A stretch of DNA of 64,000 bases from Burkholderia sp. Leaf177. GTDB taxonomy: Bacteria > Pseudomonadota > Gammaproteobacteria > Burkholderiales > Burkholderiaceae. Each line of letters starts with the position of its first letter. Positions within the stretch are counted from its first letter, which is position 1. The stretch spans positions 682,977 through 746,976 of the forward strand of contig NZ_LMPF01000023.1 in NCBI RefSeq assembly GCF_001424345.1. The letters are read 5' to 3'. A program made the position numbers and the translations under genes. The notes under the pieces were generated by a model. The model was not told the origin of the DNA. It saw nothing but the letters and a program-made list of their open reading frames with translations, and searched no databases. Below are positions 34,218-43,204 of this stretch, one piece after another.

Positions 34218-35333
34218 TTACGCCGCGAGCCGCACTTGCAAAGTGTTCAGCGCGCGGCCGATCGCAGCCACCGCGTTATGCATTTCGTTGGCATCGATAG
34301 CGCCAATACACCCCACGCGAAACGTCTCCACTTCTGTCAGCTTGCCCGGATAAAGCACGTAACCCGCGTCGCGCACGGCTTCGTAAAAGCGCTTGAAATC
34401 GTAGGCCGGATCGCGCGGCGCATGGAACGTGACGATCACGGGCGCCTGCACCGAAGCATCCAGGAAAGGCGTAAATCCGAGCGTTGCCATGCCGTCGATC
34501 AACGCCGCGCAATTGCGGCGGTATCGTGCACCACGCGCTGCCTGACCGCCTTCCAGCGTGAACTGATCGAGCGCCGCGCGCAACGCGGCGACCACGTGCG
34601 TAGGCGGCGTGAAGCGCCATTGCGTGGTCTTTTGCATGTACGCGTATTGATCGAAGAGATCGAGTGCGAGCGAACGCGAAATGCCTTCCGATGCTTCCAG
34701 CAAGCTCTTTCGCACGATCACGAAGCCCATTCCCGGCACGCCTTCGAGACATTTTCCGCTCGCCGAGATCACCGCGTCGATACCACTTTTCGATACATCG
34801 ATGGGCAACGCGCCGAATGAGCTCATTGCATCGACGATCAGGCGCTTGTCAAACCGAGCGCACGACGCGGCGATGTCATCGAGCGGATTGAGCAATCCCG
34901 CGCTCGTTTCCAGATGCACTTGCGCCACGTGCGTGATGCGCGGCTCGCGCAGGAACATTTCTTCGATACGCGCAACGCTTGCCGCCTCGTCGTCGCGCAA
35001 TTTCAGTTCGATCGCCGATACCCCGAGCCGCTCGAGGATCTTCAGCAAACGCGCGCAGTACGCGCCGTTGTTCGGCACCAGCACGACTGCATTGCGCGGC
35101 ACGAGCGAGCCGAGCGCGGCTTCGACCGAAAACGTGCCGCTTCCCTGCATGGGCACGCATACAAAATCTTTTTGACCGGAGACGATAGCGAGAAGGTCGC
35201 GGCATATTGAATGTGTCATCTGGTTGAAAGCCGCATCCCATGATCCCCAGTCCCGCAGCATTGCCTGACGTGTAGCCGGCGACGTGGTCAGTGGGCCGGG
35301 CGTCAGCAAAATCGGGTCACTTCCGTTGATCAC
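34218..35333 (-). CDS. phnW: 2-aminoethylphosphonate-pyruvate transaminase
   Basis: This 371-residue PLP enzyme matches PhnW in length and motifs: LLTPGPLTTSPATRQAM at the start and the PLP lysine Lys194 in SASGKCLEGVPGMG. It moves the amino group of AEP to pyruvate, giving phosphonoacetaldehyde and alanine. The GTG at 35333 is preferred, since AAAGGGAGAAGAAC precedes it and the sequence begins VINGSDPILLTPG; upstream in-frame codons look non-coding. It is divergent from the phnSTUV importer across a 253-base control region. Confidence 0.94.
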   Translation of the reverse strand: MINGSDPILLTPGPLTTSPATRQAMLRDWGSWDAAFNQMTHSICRDLLAIVSGQKDFVCVPMQGSGTFSVEAALGSLVPRNAVVLVPNNGAYCARLLKILERLGVSAIELKLRDDEAASVARIEEMFLREPRITHVAQVHLETSAGLLNPLDDIAASCARFDKRLIVDAMSSFGALPIDVSKSGIDAVISASGKCLEGVPGMGFVIVRKSLLEASEGISRSLALDLFDQYAYMQKTTQWRFTPPTHVVAALRAALDQFTLEGGQAARGARYRRNCAALIDGMATLGFTPFLDASVQAPVIVTFHAPRDPAYDFKRFYEAVRDAGYVLYPGKLTEVETFRVGCIGAIDANEMHNAVAAIGRALNTLQVRLAA

Positions 35334-35390
35334 GTTCTTCTCCCTTTCAGAATTCTGGTCAGAGGGAAAATAGTTTAAGCCGAATTTTGG

Positions 35391-35422
35391 CGAAATGTGT
35401 TCTTTGTTGTAGAAATGTGGCA
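35391..35422 (+). promoter_or_regulatory. Direct repeats AAATGTGK in phnW-phnS control region
   Basis: CGAAATGTGT at 35391-35400 and AGAAATGTGG at 35411-35420 are direct repeats 20 bases apart, two helical turns. The longer form AAATGTGGCA (35413-35422) recurs exactly at 39566-39575 before phnA. They may be binding sites for the DeoR protein, but this is unproven. Confidence 0.42.
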
Positions 35423-35586
35423 TCGTCATAGCGCTGTCATGAAGTTCTGTGATGCTTCGATCCGGCTGCTGGTAGTCAGGAATCGACCTCCGCGCCACTG
35501 AATCATCGGATGCAAGCGGCCGCAGAAAAACCCGCGCGTCCACCCTCACGCCACCTGGTTATTTTGCCTTCCGGAGAACTTGCAAC

Positions 35587-36663
35587 ATGACAAAAAATCG
35601 CTTTTCCGCACCTCGTCTTGCTATCAGTGTTGCCGTGACCGCCTTCATGAGCATGCTGAGCGTGCAGGCACATGCCGCCGATGCAGTCGTGCTCTACACG
35701 GCCGACGGCCTGGAAAACCTGTACAAGGACGTTCTGCCTGCCTTCGAGAAAAAGGAAGGCGTGAAGGTGAATATCGTCACGGCGGGTAGCGGGGAAGTGG
35801 TGAACCGGGCGCAAGTGGAAAAGGATTCGCCGAAGGCGGACGTGCTCGTGACGCTGCCGCCGTTCATCCAGCAGGCATCGCAGAGCGGTTTGCTGCAGCC
35901 GTATCAAAGCGTGAACTACACGAACGTGCCGGCGATCGCGAAGGCATCGGATGGCGCGTGGGCGACCTTCGTGAACAACTATTTCTCGTTCGCGATCAAC
36001 CCGGAAATCACGAAGACCGTACCGAAGACATTTGGCGATTTGTTGCATCCGGACTTCGGCGGCAAGATCGCTTATTCGAATCCCGCGACCGCCGGCGACG
36101 GCATGGCCGTGATCATTCTGACAAGCGCGCTGATGGGCGAGGACAAAGCCTTCGACTACCTGAAGGATCTCGAGAAGAGCGCGAAATTCCATACGAAGGG
36201 CACGGGTTATCTCGACGTTTTGCTCTCGCGCAACGAGATCTCGTTCGCGAACGGCGACTTGCAGATGGACCTCGATGACGCCACCAATGGCGGGCTTTCG
36301 CTCAAGCCGATCTTCCTTTCCGCGAAAGCCGGCGAAGCGCCGACCACGTTCCAGCTTCCCTACGCAATCGGTCTCATCAAGGGCGGACCGAATCAGGCCG
36401 AAGGCAAGAAACTGGTGGACTACCTGATGTCGAAGGAAGTGCAGGCGAAGGTGCCGGACATCTACGGCATTCCGGGCCGCACCGACGTTCCGCTGGCCGG
36501 CAAGAATGGCGAAGCAGTGAAGCAGGCTATTGCAGGCGTGAAGCTGATTCCGGTGGACTGGAATCAGGTCATGGACAAGAAAGCCGCATGGACCACGCGC
36601 TGGAAGAACGACGTGATCGGCAATTCGGGCAAGCAGCTCGACGTGGTCAAGCCGAAGTCTTAA
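35587..36663 (+). CDS. phnS: 2-aminoethylphosphonate ABC transporter substrate-binding protein
   Basis: This 358-residue protein has a signal peptide (MTKNRFSAPRLAISVAV, cleaved near AHA-ADA) and the iron/phosphonate-type binding fold (VVLYTADGLENLYKDVLPAF). It would bind AEP in the periplasm and pass it to PhnU/V. The ATG at 35587 has a GGAG site. It is first in phnS-T-U-V, and the order with phnA and phnY matches AEP catabolic loci. The next gene starts 42 bases downstream. Confidence 0.9.
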   Translation: MTKNRFSAPRLAISVAVTAFMSMLSVQAHAADAVVLYTADGLENLYKDVLPAFEKKEGVKVNIVTAGSGEVVNRAQVEKDSPKADVLVTLPPFIQQASQSGLLQPYQSVNYTNVPAIAKASDGAWATFVNNYFSFAINPEITKTVPKTFGDLLHPDFGGKIAYSNPATAGDGMAVIILTSALMGEDKAFDYLKDLEKSAKFHTKGTGYLDVLLSRNEISFANGDLQMDLDDATNGGLSLKPIFLSAKAGEAPTTFQLPYAIGLIKGGPNQAEGKKLVDYLMSKEVQAKVPDIYGIPGRTDVPLAGKNGEAVKQAIAGVKLIPVDWNQVMDKKAAWTTRWKNDVIGNSGKQLDVVKPKS

Positions 36664-36705
36664 GCGCTTGCGTTCTTATCGAAGCCCTGAACGAAGCCCT
36701 GAAGG

Positions 36706-37803
36706 ATGCGAACCGTGAACACTTTGACGCTGGCTCCGGCCACTCGTGAAGCCGCTGCCGCCGATTCACTGAAGCCGGCCCACGGCGGCGTGCATATCGA
36801 AGGCCTGAGCGTGCGTTTTGGCGCGCGGACGGTGCTCGACGACCTTTCTCTGACCATCGAGCGTGGCGAACTGCTGACCGTGCTCGGCCGCAGCGGTTGC
36901 GGCAAGACCACGTTGTTGCGGTTTATCGCGGGATTCGTGGAGGCGGATGGACTCGCGGGGCGGCTGACCGTGGCCGGGCGCGACCTCACGCACGTGCCGC
37001 CGTTCAAGCGCAACCTTGGGCTTCTGTTTCAAAGCTATGCGCTGTTCCCGCATCTTTCAGTGTTCGATAACGTCGCGTTCGGCTTGCGGGCGCGGCGTCT
37101 GAAAGCCGGTGAGATTGCGCGGCGCGTGGCCGATGCGCTCAAGCTCGTGCAACTCGGCGATGCCGGTCATGTGATGCCCGCGCAGCTTTCGGGCGGCATG
37201 CAGCAACGTGTGGCCCTGGCGCGCGCGCTGGTGATCGAGCCCGACGTATTGCTGCTCGATGAACCCCTTTCCGCACTCGATGCCAACCTGCGTGCGTCGG
37301 TTCGTACCGAACTCAAGGCGCTGCACGAGCGCCTGCCGAACCTGACCATAGTCTGCGTCACGCACGATCAGGACGATGCCCTCGTGCTCTCCGATCGCAC
37401 GCTGCTGATGCGCGACGGCCGGATTGCGCAACTCGGCACGCCGCGCGAACTCTACGACAACCCGAAGGACGCATTCGTCGCGCGTTACCTCGGCGCGGCA
37501 AATCTGTTGCCGCCATCGATCATGTTTCCTATTGGCGACGCACGGCACGACGAACGCGACAAGCTCGCGTGCATCCGTCCCGAATGTTTGTCGATAGGGC
37601 AGCTCGGCAGCGCGCAATTGCACGGCACGATTGCTTCGGTGGAATGGTATGGCGCGGCGTTGTCGGTTTCGGTAATGCTCGATGCATTGCCCGGCCAGCC
37701 CGTGCTCGTCACCATGCAACGCTCGCATGGTCCAATGCCCGAGAAAGGCGCGCGTGTTTCCCTACGCCACGAGGTTGACGATGTCGTCCTTATCAGCGAG
37801 TGA
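36706..37803 (+). CDS. phnT: 2-aminoethylphosphonate ABC transporter ATP-binding protein
   Basis: This 365-residue ATPase has Walker A (GRSGCGKTTLL), the signature LSGGMQQRVALARAL, Walker B (LLLDEPLSALD) and a C-terminal TOBE-like domain (about 275-365). It drives AEP import with PhnU and PhnV. The ATG at 36706 lies too close to AAGGA; the GTG at 36715 has better spacing and may be the true start. The direct repeat CGAAGCCCTGAA lies twice just upstream. The end overlaps phnU by 23 bases. Confidence 0.9.
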   Translation: MRTVNTLTLAPATREAAAADSLKPAHGGVHIEGLSVRFGARTVLDDLSLTIERGELLTVLGRSGCGKTTLLRFIAGFVEADGLAGRLTVAGRDLTHVPPFKRNLGLLFQSYALFPHLSVFDNVAFGLRARRLKAGEIARRVADALKLVQLGDAGHVMPAQLSGGMQQRVALARALVIEPDVLLLDEPLSALDANLRASVRTELKALHERLPNLTIVCVTHDQDDALVLSDRTLLMRDGRIAQLGTPRELYDNPKDAFVARYLGAANLLPPSIMFPIGDARHDERDKLACIRPECLSIGQLGSAQLHGTIASVEWYGAALSVSVMLDALPGQPVLVTMQRSHGPMPEKGARVSLRHEVDDVVLISE

Positions 37804-38680
37804 ACATGTCATTGACGACCGCGCGCACACGGTTGCAAAACGCCGTCGCGAACGGCGTGCGCAGTGGCAGCTCTGGTTCATTCTGGTGGTCGTGCTCGGA
37901 CCGCTGGTGATTTATCCGCTCGTGCAATTGTTGTGGTTGAGCGTGACCGGCAAGCATGGCTTGAGCTTGCAGGCGTACTCAGCGTTCTTCACCAATCCCG
38001 AAACCAGCGGCGTAATCGGCACTACGCTTGGCATCCTTTTCGCGAGTGCAACGCTCGCGTCGTTGCTCGGTGTTTTGCTTGCGTCGATGCTATTTTTCAA
38101 GCCCTTCCCGGGCGCCAAACTCGTTACGCGTTTCCTCGAATTGTTCGTCGCATTTCCTTCGTTCCTGGTCGCGTTCACGCTGATCTTTTTGTATGGATCG
38201 CAGGGGTCGGTGAGCATCGGTTTGCAGCGCTTGTTCAACTTGCAGAATCCGCCGCTCGACTTTCTGTTTGGCATCGGCGGCGTGATTCTGGCGGAGGTCG
38301 TGTTCTACGCGCCGTTCGTCGTGCGGCCGACGCTTGCTTCATTTGCAACACTCGACATGCGTTTGATCGAAGCCGCGAAGAGCCTCGGCGCGAACGGCTG
38401 GATGGTCGCGTTCAAGGTCATTCTGCCGCTTGCATGGCCGGGTATCGCGGCAGGAACCATCTTGTGTTTTTTGCTGACGCTCAACGAATTCGGCATCTTG
38501 CTCGTCCTTGGGAGCGCGCATCTGATCACATTGCCAATGGCAATCTACAGCTCCGCCACAGTCGACCTCGATCTGCCGACAGCAGCGGCCGGCGCGGTTG
38601 TCATGCTGGCGATGTCGCTCTCGTTGTACGCGCTCTACAGACGCGTGAACCGGCGCACGGGAGGCCGCAATGGCAACTGA
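37781..38680 (+). CDS. phnU: 2-aminoethylphosphonate ABC transporter permease 1
   Basis: The 299-residue protein has about six membrane segments and the permease EAA loop (LIEAAKSLGANGWMVAFKVI). It forms the membrane channel with PhnV. The ATG at 37781 is inside the end of phnT, with a GAGG site upstream; the frame extends to 37682 but this only shadows phnT. The end overlaps phnV by 11 bases. Confidence 0.9.
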   Translation: MSSLSASEHVIDDRAHTVAKRRRERRAQWQLWFILVVVLGPLVIYPLVQLLWLSVTGKHGLSLQAYSAFFTNPETSGVIGTTLGILFASATLASLLGVLLASMLFFKPFPGAKLVTRFLELFVAFPSFLVAFTLIFLYGSQGSVSIGLQRLFNLQNPPLDFLFGIGGVILAEVVFYAPFVVRPTLASFATLDMRLIEAAKSLGANGWMVAFKVILPLAWPGIAAGTILCFLLTLNEFGILLVLGSAHLITLPMAIYSSATVDLDLPTAAAGAVVMLAMSLSLYALYRRVNRRTGGRNGN

Positions 38681-39509
38681 GTTTTCGCTGCCTGTCAGCA
38701 CTTCGAAGCCGTTCACGCTGAAGCGGATCGGTGCATGGATCTTCACCTGCCTCGCCGCGCTTTTATGCTTCTGGTTGTTTGTTCTGCCCGTGATCGTGGT
38801 CGCGCTTTCGAGCGTTGCGTCGCATTGGTCGGGAACGATTCTCCCCGATGGCTTCAGCATGCGCTGGTTCGAACGCCTGGGTTCAAGTGACTTCGACGCG
38901 CTGACAACAAGCCTTGAAGTCGGTTTCGGCGTGGCGGTATTGGGCACGGTTCTGGGTCTCTGGCTGGCGCTCGCACTCGAAGGGCGGGACCACCGCGGCG
39001 TGGGCGCATGGGTCGATACGATCGCGATGATGCCCAACGGCGTGCCGAGCGTCGTGCTCGGACTGGCTGTGCTGATCGCGTATCACAAGAAGCCGCTGGA
39101 TATTTCGGGCTCGGCGGCAATCGTGGTGCTGGTGCAACTGGCGCTGGTGCTGCCGTTTTGTTATCGATGCGCAGCCGCCGCGCTGCGTCCCGAACTCACG
39201 ATCTTGCGCGAAGCCGCGGCGAGCCTCGGCGCGCCGCCTTCCATGGTCCTTTCACGCGTTGTCCTGCCGCAGCTCGTGCCCGCAATACGCGCGAGCCTCG
39301 CGCTTGGATTTGCGCTCTCGCTGGGTGAACTCGGCGCGACGCTGACCGTTTATCCGCCGGGATTTGCAACGGTTCCCATTGTTGTCGTCGGCCAGGTGAA
39401 TCGCGGTTATTACTTGCCGGCGTCGGCGCTCTCGTTGATCTTGCTGGCCGTATCGCTTGCTGCGCTTTTGTTGATTGCAGCGAAGGTTCCTCGCCGGCGT
39501 ATCGCCTGA
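38670..39509 (+). CDS. phnV: 2-aminoethylphosphonate ABC transporter permease 2
   Basis: The 279-residue protein has about six membrane segments and an EAA loop (LREAAASLGAPPSMVLSRVV). It is the second permease of the AEP importer. A GGAGG site stands just before its ATG, which lies within the end of phnU. A hairpin with a short T run follows 20 bases after the stop. Confidence 0.9.
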   Translation: MATEFSLPVSTSKPFTLKRIGAWIFTCLAALLCFWLFVLPVIVVALSSVASHWSGTILPDGFSMRWFERLGSSDFDALTTSLEVGFGVAVLGTVLGLWLALALEGRDHRGVGAWVDTIAMMPNGVPSVVLGLAVLIAYHKKPLDISGSAAIVVLVQLALVLPFCYRCAAAALRPELTILREAAASLGAPPSMVLSRVVLPQLVPAIRASLALGFALSLGELGATLTVYPPGFATVPIVVVGQVNRGYYLPASALSLILLAVSLAALLLIAAKVPRRRIA

Positions 39510-39529
39510 TTCAAGCTTTTTCCTGATGT

Positions 39530-39554
39530 ATATCCCGCTTCAACGGGATATTTT
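39530..39554 (+). terminator. Terminator or attenuator after phnV
   Basis: ATATCCCG at 39530-39537 and CGGGATAT at 39544-39551 form a perfect 8-base stem with a 6-base loop, followed by TTT. The stem is AT-rich at its base, so it may be partial. It separates the importer genes from phnA-phnY-phnZ-like. Confidence 0.55.
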
Positions 39555-39565
39555 CTCACGCCGAA

Positions 39566-39603
39566 AAATGTGGCAAATATTGGCGTTGTAAGTCAAAATA
39601 TGG
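39566..39603 (+). promoter_or_regulatory. Repeat motif AAATGTGGCA before phnA
   Basis: AAATGTGGCA at 39566-39575 exactly repeats the motif in the phnW-phnS region (35413-35422). A related AAATATGG lies at 39596-39603, about three helical turns away. This suggests that both transcripts answer to the same regulator. Confidence 0.42.
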
Positions 39604-39652
39604 TGATCGCGCCAATTTAAAAAGTGCCGGTTCACGCTCGAAAAGGAACGTC

Positions 39653-40921
39653 ATGTCCATCTCCACTGAAACGTCTGTCGAAGTCAATGGCCGCGCCTAC
39701 GGTCCGGCACGCGCGCTGACGGTTGTCGTTTGCGTCGACGGTTGCGAGTTCGACTATCTCGAAGCGGCGGTCGCCGCCGGCGTGGCGCCGTTTATCGGAA
39801 CAATGCTCGACGGCGGCTCCGCCTTTCGCGCTGATTGCGTGATTCCGTCGTTCACGAACCCGAACAACTTGTCTATCGTGACGGGCGTGCCGCCTTCCGT
39901 GCACGGCATCTGCGGCAACTACTTCTTCGATCCGGATGCAAACGGCGGCAAGGGCGCCGAGGTCATGATGAACGACCCGGCGTACCTTCGCGCAGGAACA
40001 ATCCTCGCGGCCGCGGCGCAACGCGGCGACAAGGTCGCGGTGGTCACGGCGAAAGACAAGCTCAGGCGTTTGCTCGGATGGCAACTCGACGGCATATGTT
40101 TCTCTGCCGAAAAAGCCGATGCCGCCACGCTCGCGGAAAACGGCATCGACAACGTGCTGGAACTCGTCGGCAAACCCGTTCCCGACGTTTACAGCGCAGG
40201 GCTTTCCGAGTTCGTCTTCGCGGCCGGCGTACGGCTTGCAGAGACGCGCGAGATCGACCTGATGTATCTCTCGACGACCGATTACGTGCAGCACAAATTC
40301 GCGCCGGGCACGGACGGCGCAAACGCGTTCTACGCCATGATGGACGGCTACCTCGCGCGGTTGAACGCGCTTGGCGCGGTGATTGGGCTTACCGCCGACC
40401 ACGGCATGAACGCCAAGCACGATCCGGCAACGGGCGAACCCAACGTCGTGTATCTGCAGGACTGGCTGGATGAAACGCTCGACATTCCCAACGCACGCGT
40501 GATCCTTCCAATCACCGATCCCTACGTGGTTCATCACGGCGCGCTCGGTTCGTTCGCGACCATCTACCTGCCTCGTTCCGCCGATGCAAAAGCGCTGGCG
40601 AAGCGCATTGCCGAATTGCCGGGCGTGGATATCGTGCTCGATAACGCGGCGGCGTGCGAGCGGTTCGAACTGCCGAACGATCGCGTGGGCGATCTCGTGG
40701 TCGTGAGCGCGCGCAACACGGCGCTCGGCACGCGTCGCGCGGATCACGATCTTTCAGGGCTTACGGTGCCGCTGCGCTCGCATGGCGGCGTGTCCGAGCA
40801 GGAAGTGCCGTTGCTGTTCAATCGAAAAACGGATGGTTTCGAGTCGAAGCGCGATGGCAAGCGGCTGCGCAACTTCGATGTATTCAGCATTGCGCTCAAC
40901 CATCTGGTGCTGGAATCATGA
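39653..40921 (+). CDS. phnA: Phosphonoacetate hydrolase
   Basis: This 422-residue enzyme is of the alkaline phosphatase/nucleotide pyrophosphatase superfamily. The nucleophile Thr68 stands in DCVIPSFTNPNNLSIVTG, and later metal ligands are in TADHGMNAKHDP and SHGGVSEQEVPL. It cleaves phosphonoacetate to acetate and phosphate, the last step of the PhnW-PhnY-PhnA route. A good ribosome-binding site (AAAAGGA) precedes the ATG. The stop overlaps the phnY start (ATGA). Confidence 0.94.
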   Translation: MSISTETSVEVNGRAYGPARALTVVVCVDGCEFDYLEAAVAAGVAPFIGTMLDGGSAFRADCVIPSFTNPNNLSIVTGVPPSVHGICGNYFFDPDANGGKGAEVMMNDPAYLRAGTILAAAAQRGDKVAVVTAKDKLRRLLGWQLDGICFSAEKADAATLAENGIDNVLELVGKPVPDVYSAGLSEFVFAAGVRLAETREIDLMYLSTTDYVQHKFAPGTDGANAFYAMMDGYLARLNALGAVIGLTADHGMNAKHDPATGEPNVVYLQDWLDETLDIPNARVILPITDPYVVHHGALGSFATIYLPRSADAKALAKRIAELPGVDIVLDNAAACERFELPNDRVGDLVVVSARNTALGTRRADHDLSGLTVPLRSHGGVSEQEVPLLFNRKTDGFESKRDGKRLRNFDVFSIALNHLVLES

Positions 40922-42372
40922 GCGCCGTTCTTGCGGTCGAACAGCACGCGCTGCGGGTAGAGAAACTGCGCCTGAAGGGTGAACGTGCAGCACGTACGCG
41001 TAACCTGGATGTCTTCGATCCCTACACGAATACGCGCGTGGGCACGGTGCCAATGGCGAGTATCGACGACGTGCGCGATGCCTTCGAGTACGCCGCGAAC
41101 TATCGTGCGACGCTCACGCGCTACGAGCGCTCGCAGATTCTCGAGCGTGCCGCGGCGATCATGCGTGAGCGCACGGAGGAAGCATCGGATCTGATTTCGC
41201 TGGAGTCGGGGTTATCGAAACAGGACTCGCGATACGAAATCGGCCGTGTCGCCGACGTGCTGAAATTCGCTTCGATGGAAGCCTTGCGCGACGACGGCCA
41301 AAGCTTCTCGTGCGATCTAACACCCCATGGCAAGGCACGCCGCGTGTTTTCGCAACGCGAACCGCTTGCGGGCGTTATCGTCGCGATCACACCGTTCAAC
41401 CATCCGATGAACCAAGTCGCGCACAAGATCGCGCCCGCGATTGCGACGAACAATCGCGTGATCCTGAAGCCTTCGGAGAAGGTGCCGTTGTCGGCGTATT
41501 TCTTCGCCGATGTGCTGTACGAAGCCGGTTTGCCCGCGCAGATGCTGCAGGTCCTGACCGGCGATCCGCGCGAGATCGCCAATGAACTCGTCACGCACCG
41601 GCACGCGGAACTGGTCACTTTTACTGGCGGCGTGGCGATTGGCAAAGCGATCGCCGCCAAGGCGGGGTATCGGCGTGTGGTGCTCGAACTCGGCGGCAAC
41701 GATCCGCTGATCGTGCTCGACGACGCCGATGTCGAACGCGCCGCGACGCTCGCCGTGCAGGGTTCATACAAGAACTCCGGCCAGCGATGCACGGCAGTCA
41801 AACGCATGCTGGTGCAAAAGGGAATTGCCGCGCGCTTCACCGAACTCGTGCTCGAAAAAACGCGTGCATGGAGCTACGGCGATCCCTTCGATACCGCCAA
41901 CCAGATGGGCACGGTGATCGACGCCGCCGCCGCGGAATCGTTCGAGACGCGCGTCAATGAAGCTGTTCGACAAGGCGCGCGCCTGCTCTGCGGCAACCGC
42001 CGCAATGGCGCGTTGTACTCGCCGACCGTGCTTGATCGCGTCGATCCGTCCATGACGCTGGTGCGCGAGGAAACCTTCGGGCCGGTCTCGCCGATCATCG
42101 AATTCGATACCATCGACGACGCCATTCGCATCAGCAACGGCACCGCATTTGGTTTGTCGTCCGGGGTATGTACCGATCGCGCGGATCTCATCACGCGTTT
42201 CGTGAACGAGTTGCGCGTGGGCACGGTCAACGTGTGGGAAGTGCCGGGTTATCGCATAGAACTGACACCTTTCGGCGGTATAAAAGACTCGGGCCTCGGC
42301 TACAAGGAAGGCGTCCAGGAAGCCATGAAAAGCTTCACGAGCCTCAAGACCTTTTCACTCCCATGGGAATAA
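40918..42372 (+). CDS. phnY: Phosphonoacetaldehyde dehydrogenase
   Basis: This 484-residue aldehyde dehydrogenase has the catalytic Cys291 in NSGQRCTAVKRM and Glu257 in VLELGGNDPLIV. With NAD it oxidises phosphonoacetaldehyde to phosphonoacetate. Placement between phnA and the PhnZ-like gene, with ATGA overlap, makes the specific substrate likely. The ORF extends upstream to 40654 only as a shadow of phnA. Note that this dehydrogenase PhnY is unrelated to the dioxygenase that shares the name. Confidence 0.93.
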   Translation: MSAVLAVEQHALRVEKLRLKGERAARTRNLDVFDPYTNTRVGTVPMASIDDVRDAFEYAANYRATLTRYERSQILERAAAIMRERTEEASDLISLESGLSKQDSRYEIGRVADVLKFASMEALRDDGQSFSCDLTPHGKARRVFSQREPLAGVIVAITPFNHPMNQVAHKIAPAIATNNRVILKPSEKVPLSAYFFADVLYEAGLPAQMLQVLTGDPREIANELVTHRHAELVTFTGGVAIGKAIAAKAGYRRVVLELGGNDPLIVLDDADVERAATLAVQGSYKNSGQRCTAVKRMLVQKGIAARFTELVLEKTRAWSYGDPFDTANQMGTVIDAAAAESFETRVNEAVRQGARLLCGNRRNGALYSPTVLDRVDPSMTLVREETFGPVSPIIEFDTIDDAIRISNGTAFGLSSGVCTDRADLITRFVNELRVGTVNVWEVPGYRIELTPFGGIKDSGLGYKEGVQEAMKSFTSLKTFSLPWE

Positions 42373-42373
42373 C

Positions 42374-42967
42374 ATGGCGCTGACACTGCCGGATATCCGA
42401 CATCTTTTCGATACTTACGGCTCGATGGCGTACAGCGGCGAACCCGTGACGCAACTACAGCACGCCTTGCAGAGCGCGGCGCTGGCGGAAGACGCGGGCG
42501 CAGATGAAGCGCTGGTCGGTGCAGCTTTCCTGCACGATCTCGGTCACTTGTTGAACCTGCAGGGCGAAACACCGACCGCGCGCGGTATCGACGACATGCA
42601 TCAGTATTTCGCGTTGCCGTTTCTGCGGCCGCTTTTCAGCGACGCCGTGCTCGAACCCATTCGTCTTCATGTCGATGCAAAGCGCTGTTTGTGCTCCATT
42701 GATGCGGAATATTTCTCGACGCTCTCGGCCGATTCCGTGCGCAGCCTGAAGCTGCAAGGCGGAATTTTCAGCGACAGAGAAGCGGAAGAATTCCTGCGCA
42801 AACCGTTCGCGCAAGACGCGCTTTCCTTGCGCCGCTGGGACGATCTCGCGAAGCAACCTGAGCGCAATACACCTTCGCTCGACCACTATATCAAGCTGAT
42901 CGAAAGGCTTTCCGGACGTCATTTCGCGACGAAGCAAGCCGTGCAATCACTCAGGAAGCCGAACTAA
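42374..42967 (+). CDS. PhnZ-like HD-domain mixed-valent di-iron oxygenase
   Basis: This 197-residue protein matches the HD family of phosphonate degradation operons. It keeps the PhnZ metal and substrate residues with a four-residue offset: Tyr20 and Glu23 in YSGEPV, His30, His54-Asp55 in FLHDLGH, His76 and the later His99, and an Asp in LRRWDD. PhnZ cleaves (R)-2-amino-1-hydroxyethylphosphonate to glycine and phosphate using O2. No hydroxylase for its substrate is seen in this window. It follows phnY with one base between, so it is part of the same transcript. Confidence 0.88.
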   Translation: MALTLPDIRHLFDTYGSMAYSGEPVTQLQHALQSAALAEDAGADEALVGAAFLHDLGHLLNLQGETPTARGIDDMHQYFALPFLRPLFSDAVLEPIRLHVDAKRCLCSIDAEYFSTLSADSVRSLKLQGGIFSDREAEEFLRKPFAQDALSLRRWDDLAKQPERNTPSLDHYIKLIERLSGRHFATKQAVQSLRKPN

Positions 42968-43204
42968 AAGCAGAGGCGCTGAGGTCGCGGATTTTTATTC
43001 CGGAATGACGGAAATGCGACAAACATTCGAACTCACCCAAGCTGTCGCGCATATTCCACGCCTGCCCTGACGCGTCGCACAGGCATTACCAAAAAAATAA
43101 AAATAGCGTAATCTGCCTGTTCCCACGGCCCGTCCCGCTTGGGTGTGGCCGACGCAGGCTATGTGCCCGAGGGCTTTGTGCATGAATGCTTTCTGGAGAG
43201 TTCG

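Noticed and set aside
40918..42967. PhnY read as the AEP dioxygenase that pairs with PhnZ
   Set aside because: The protein has aldehyde dehydrogenase Cys and Glu residues. It is the unrelated phosphonoacetaldehyde dehydrogenase of the same name.
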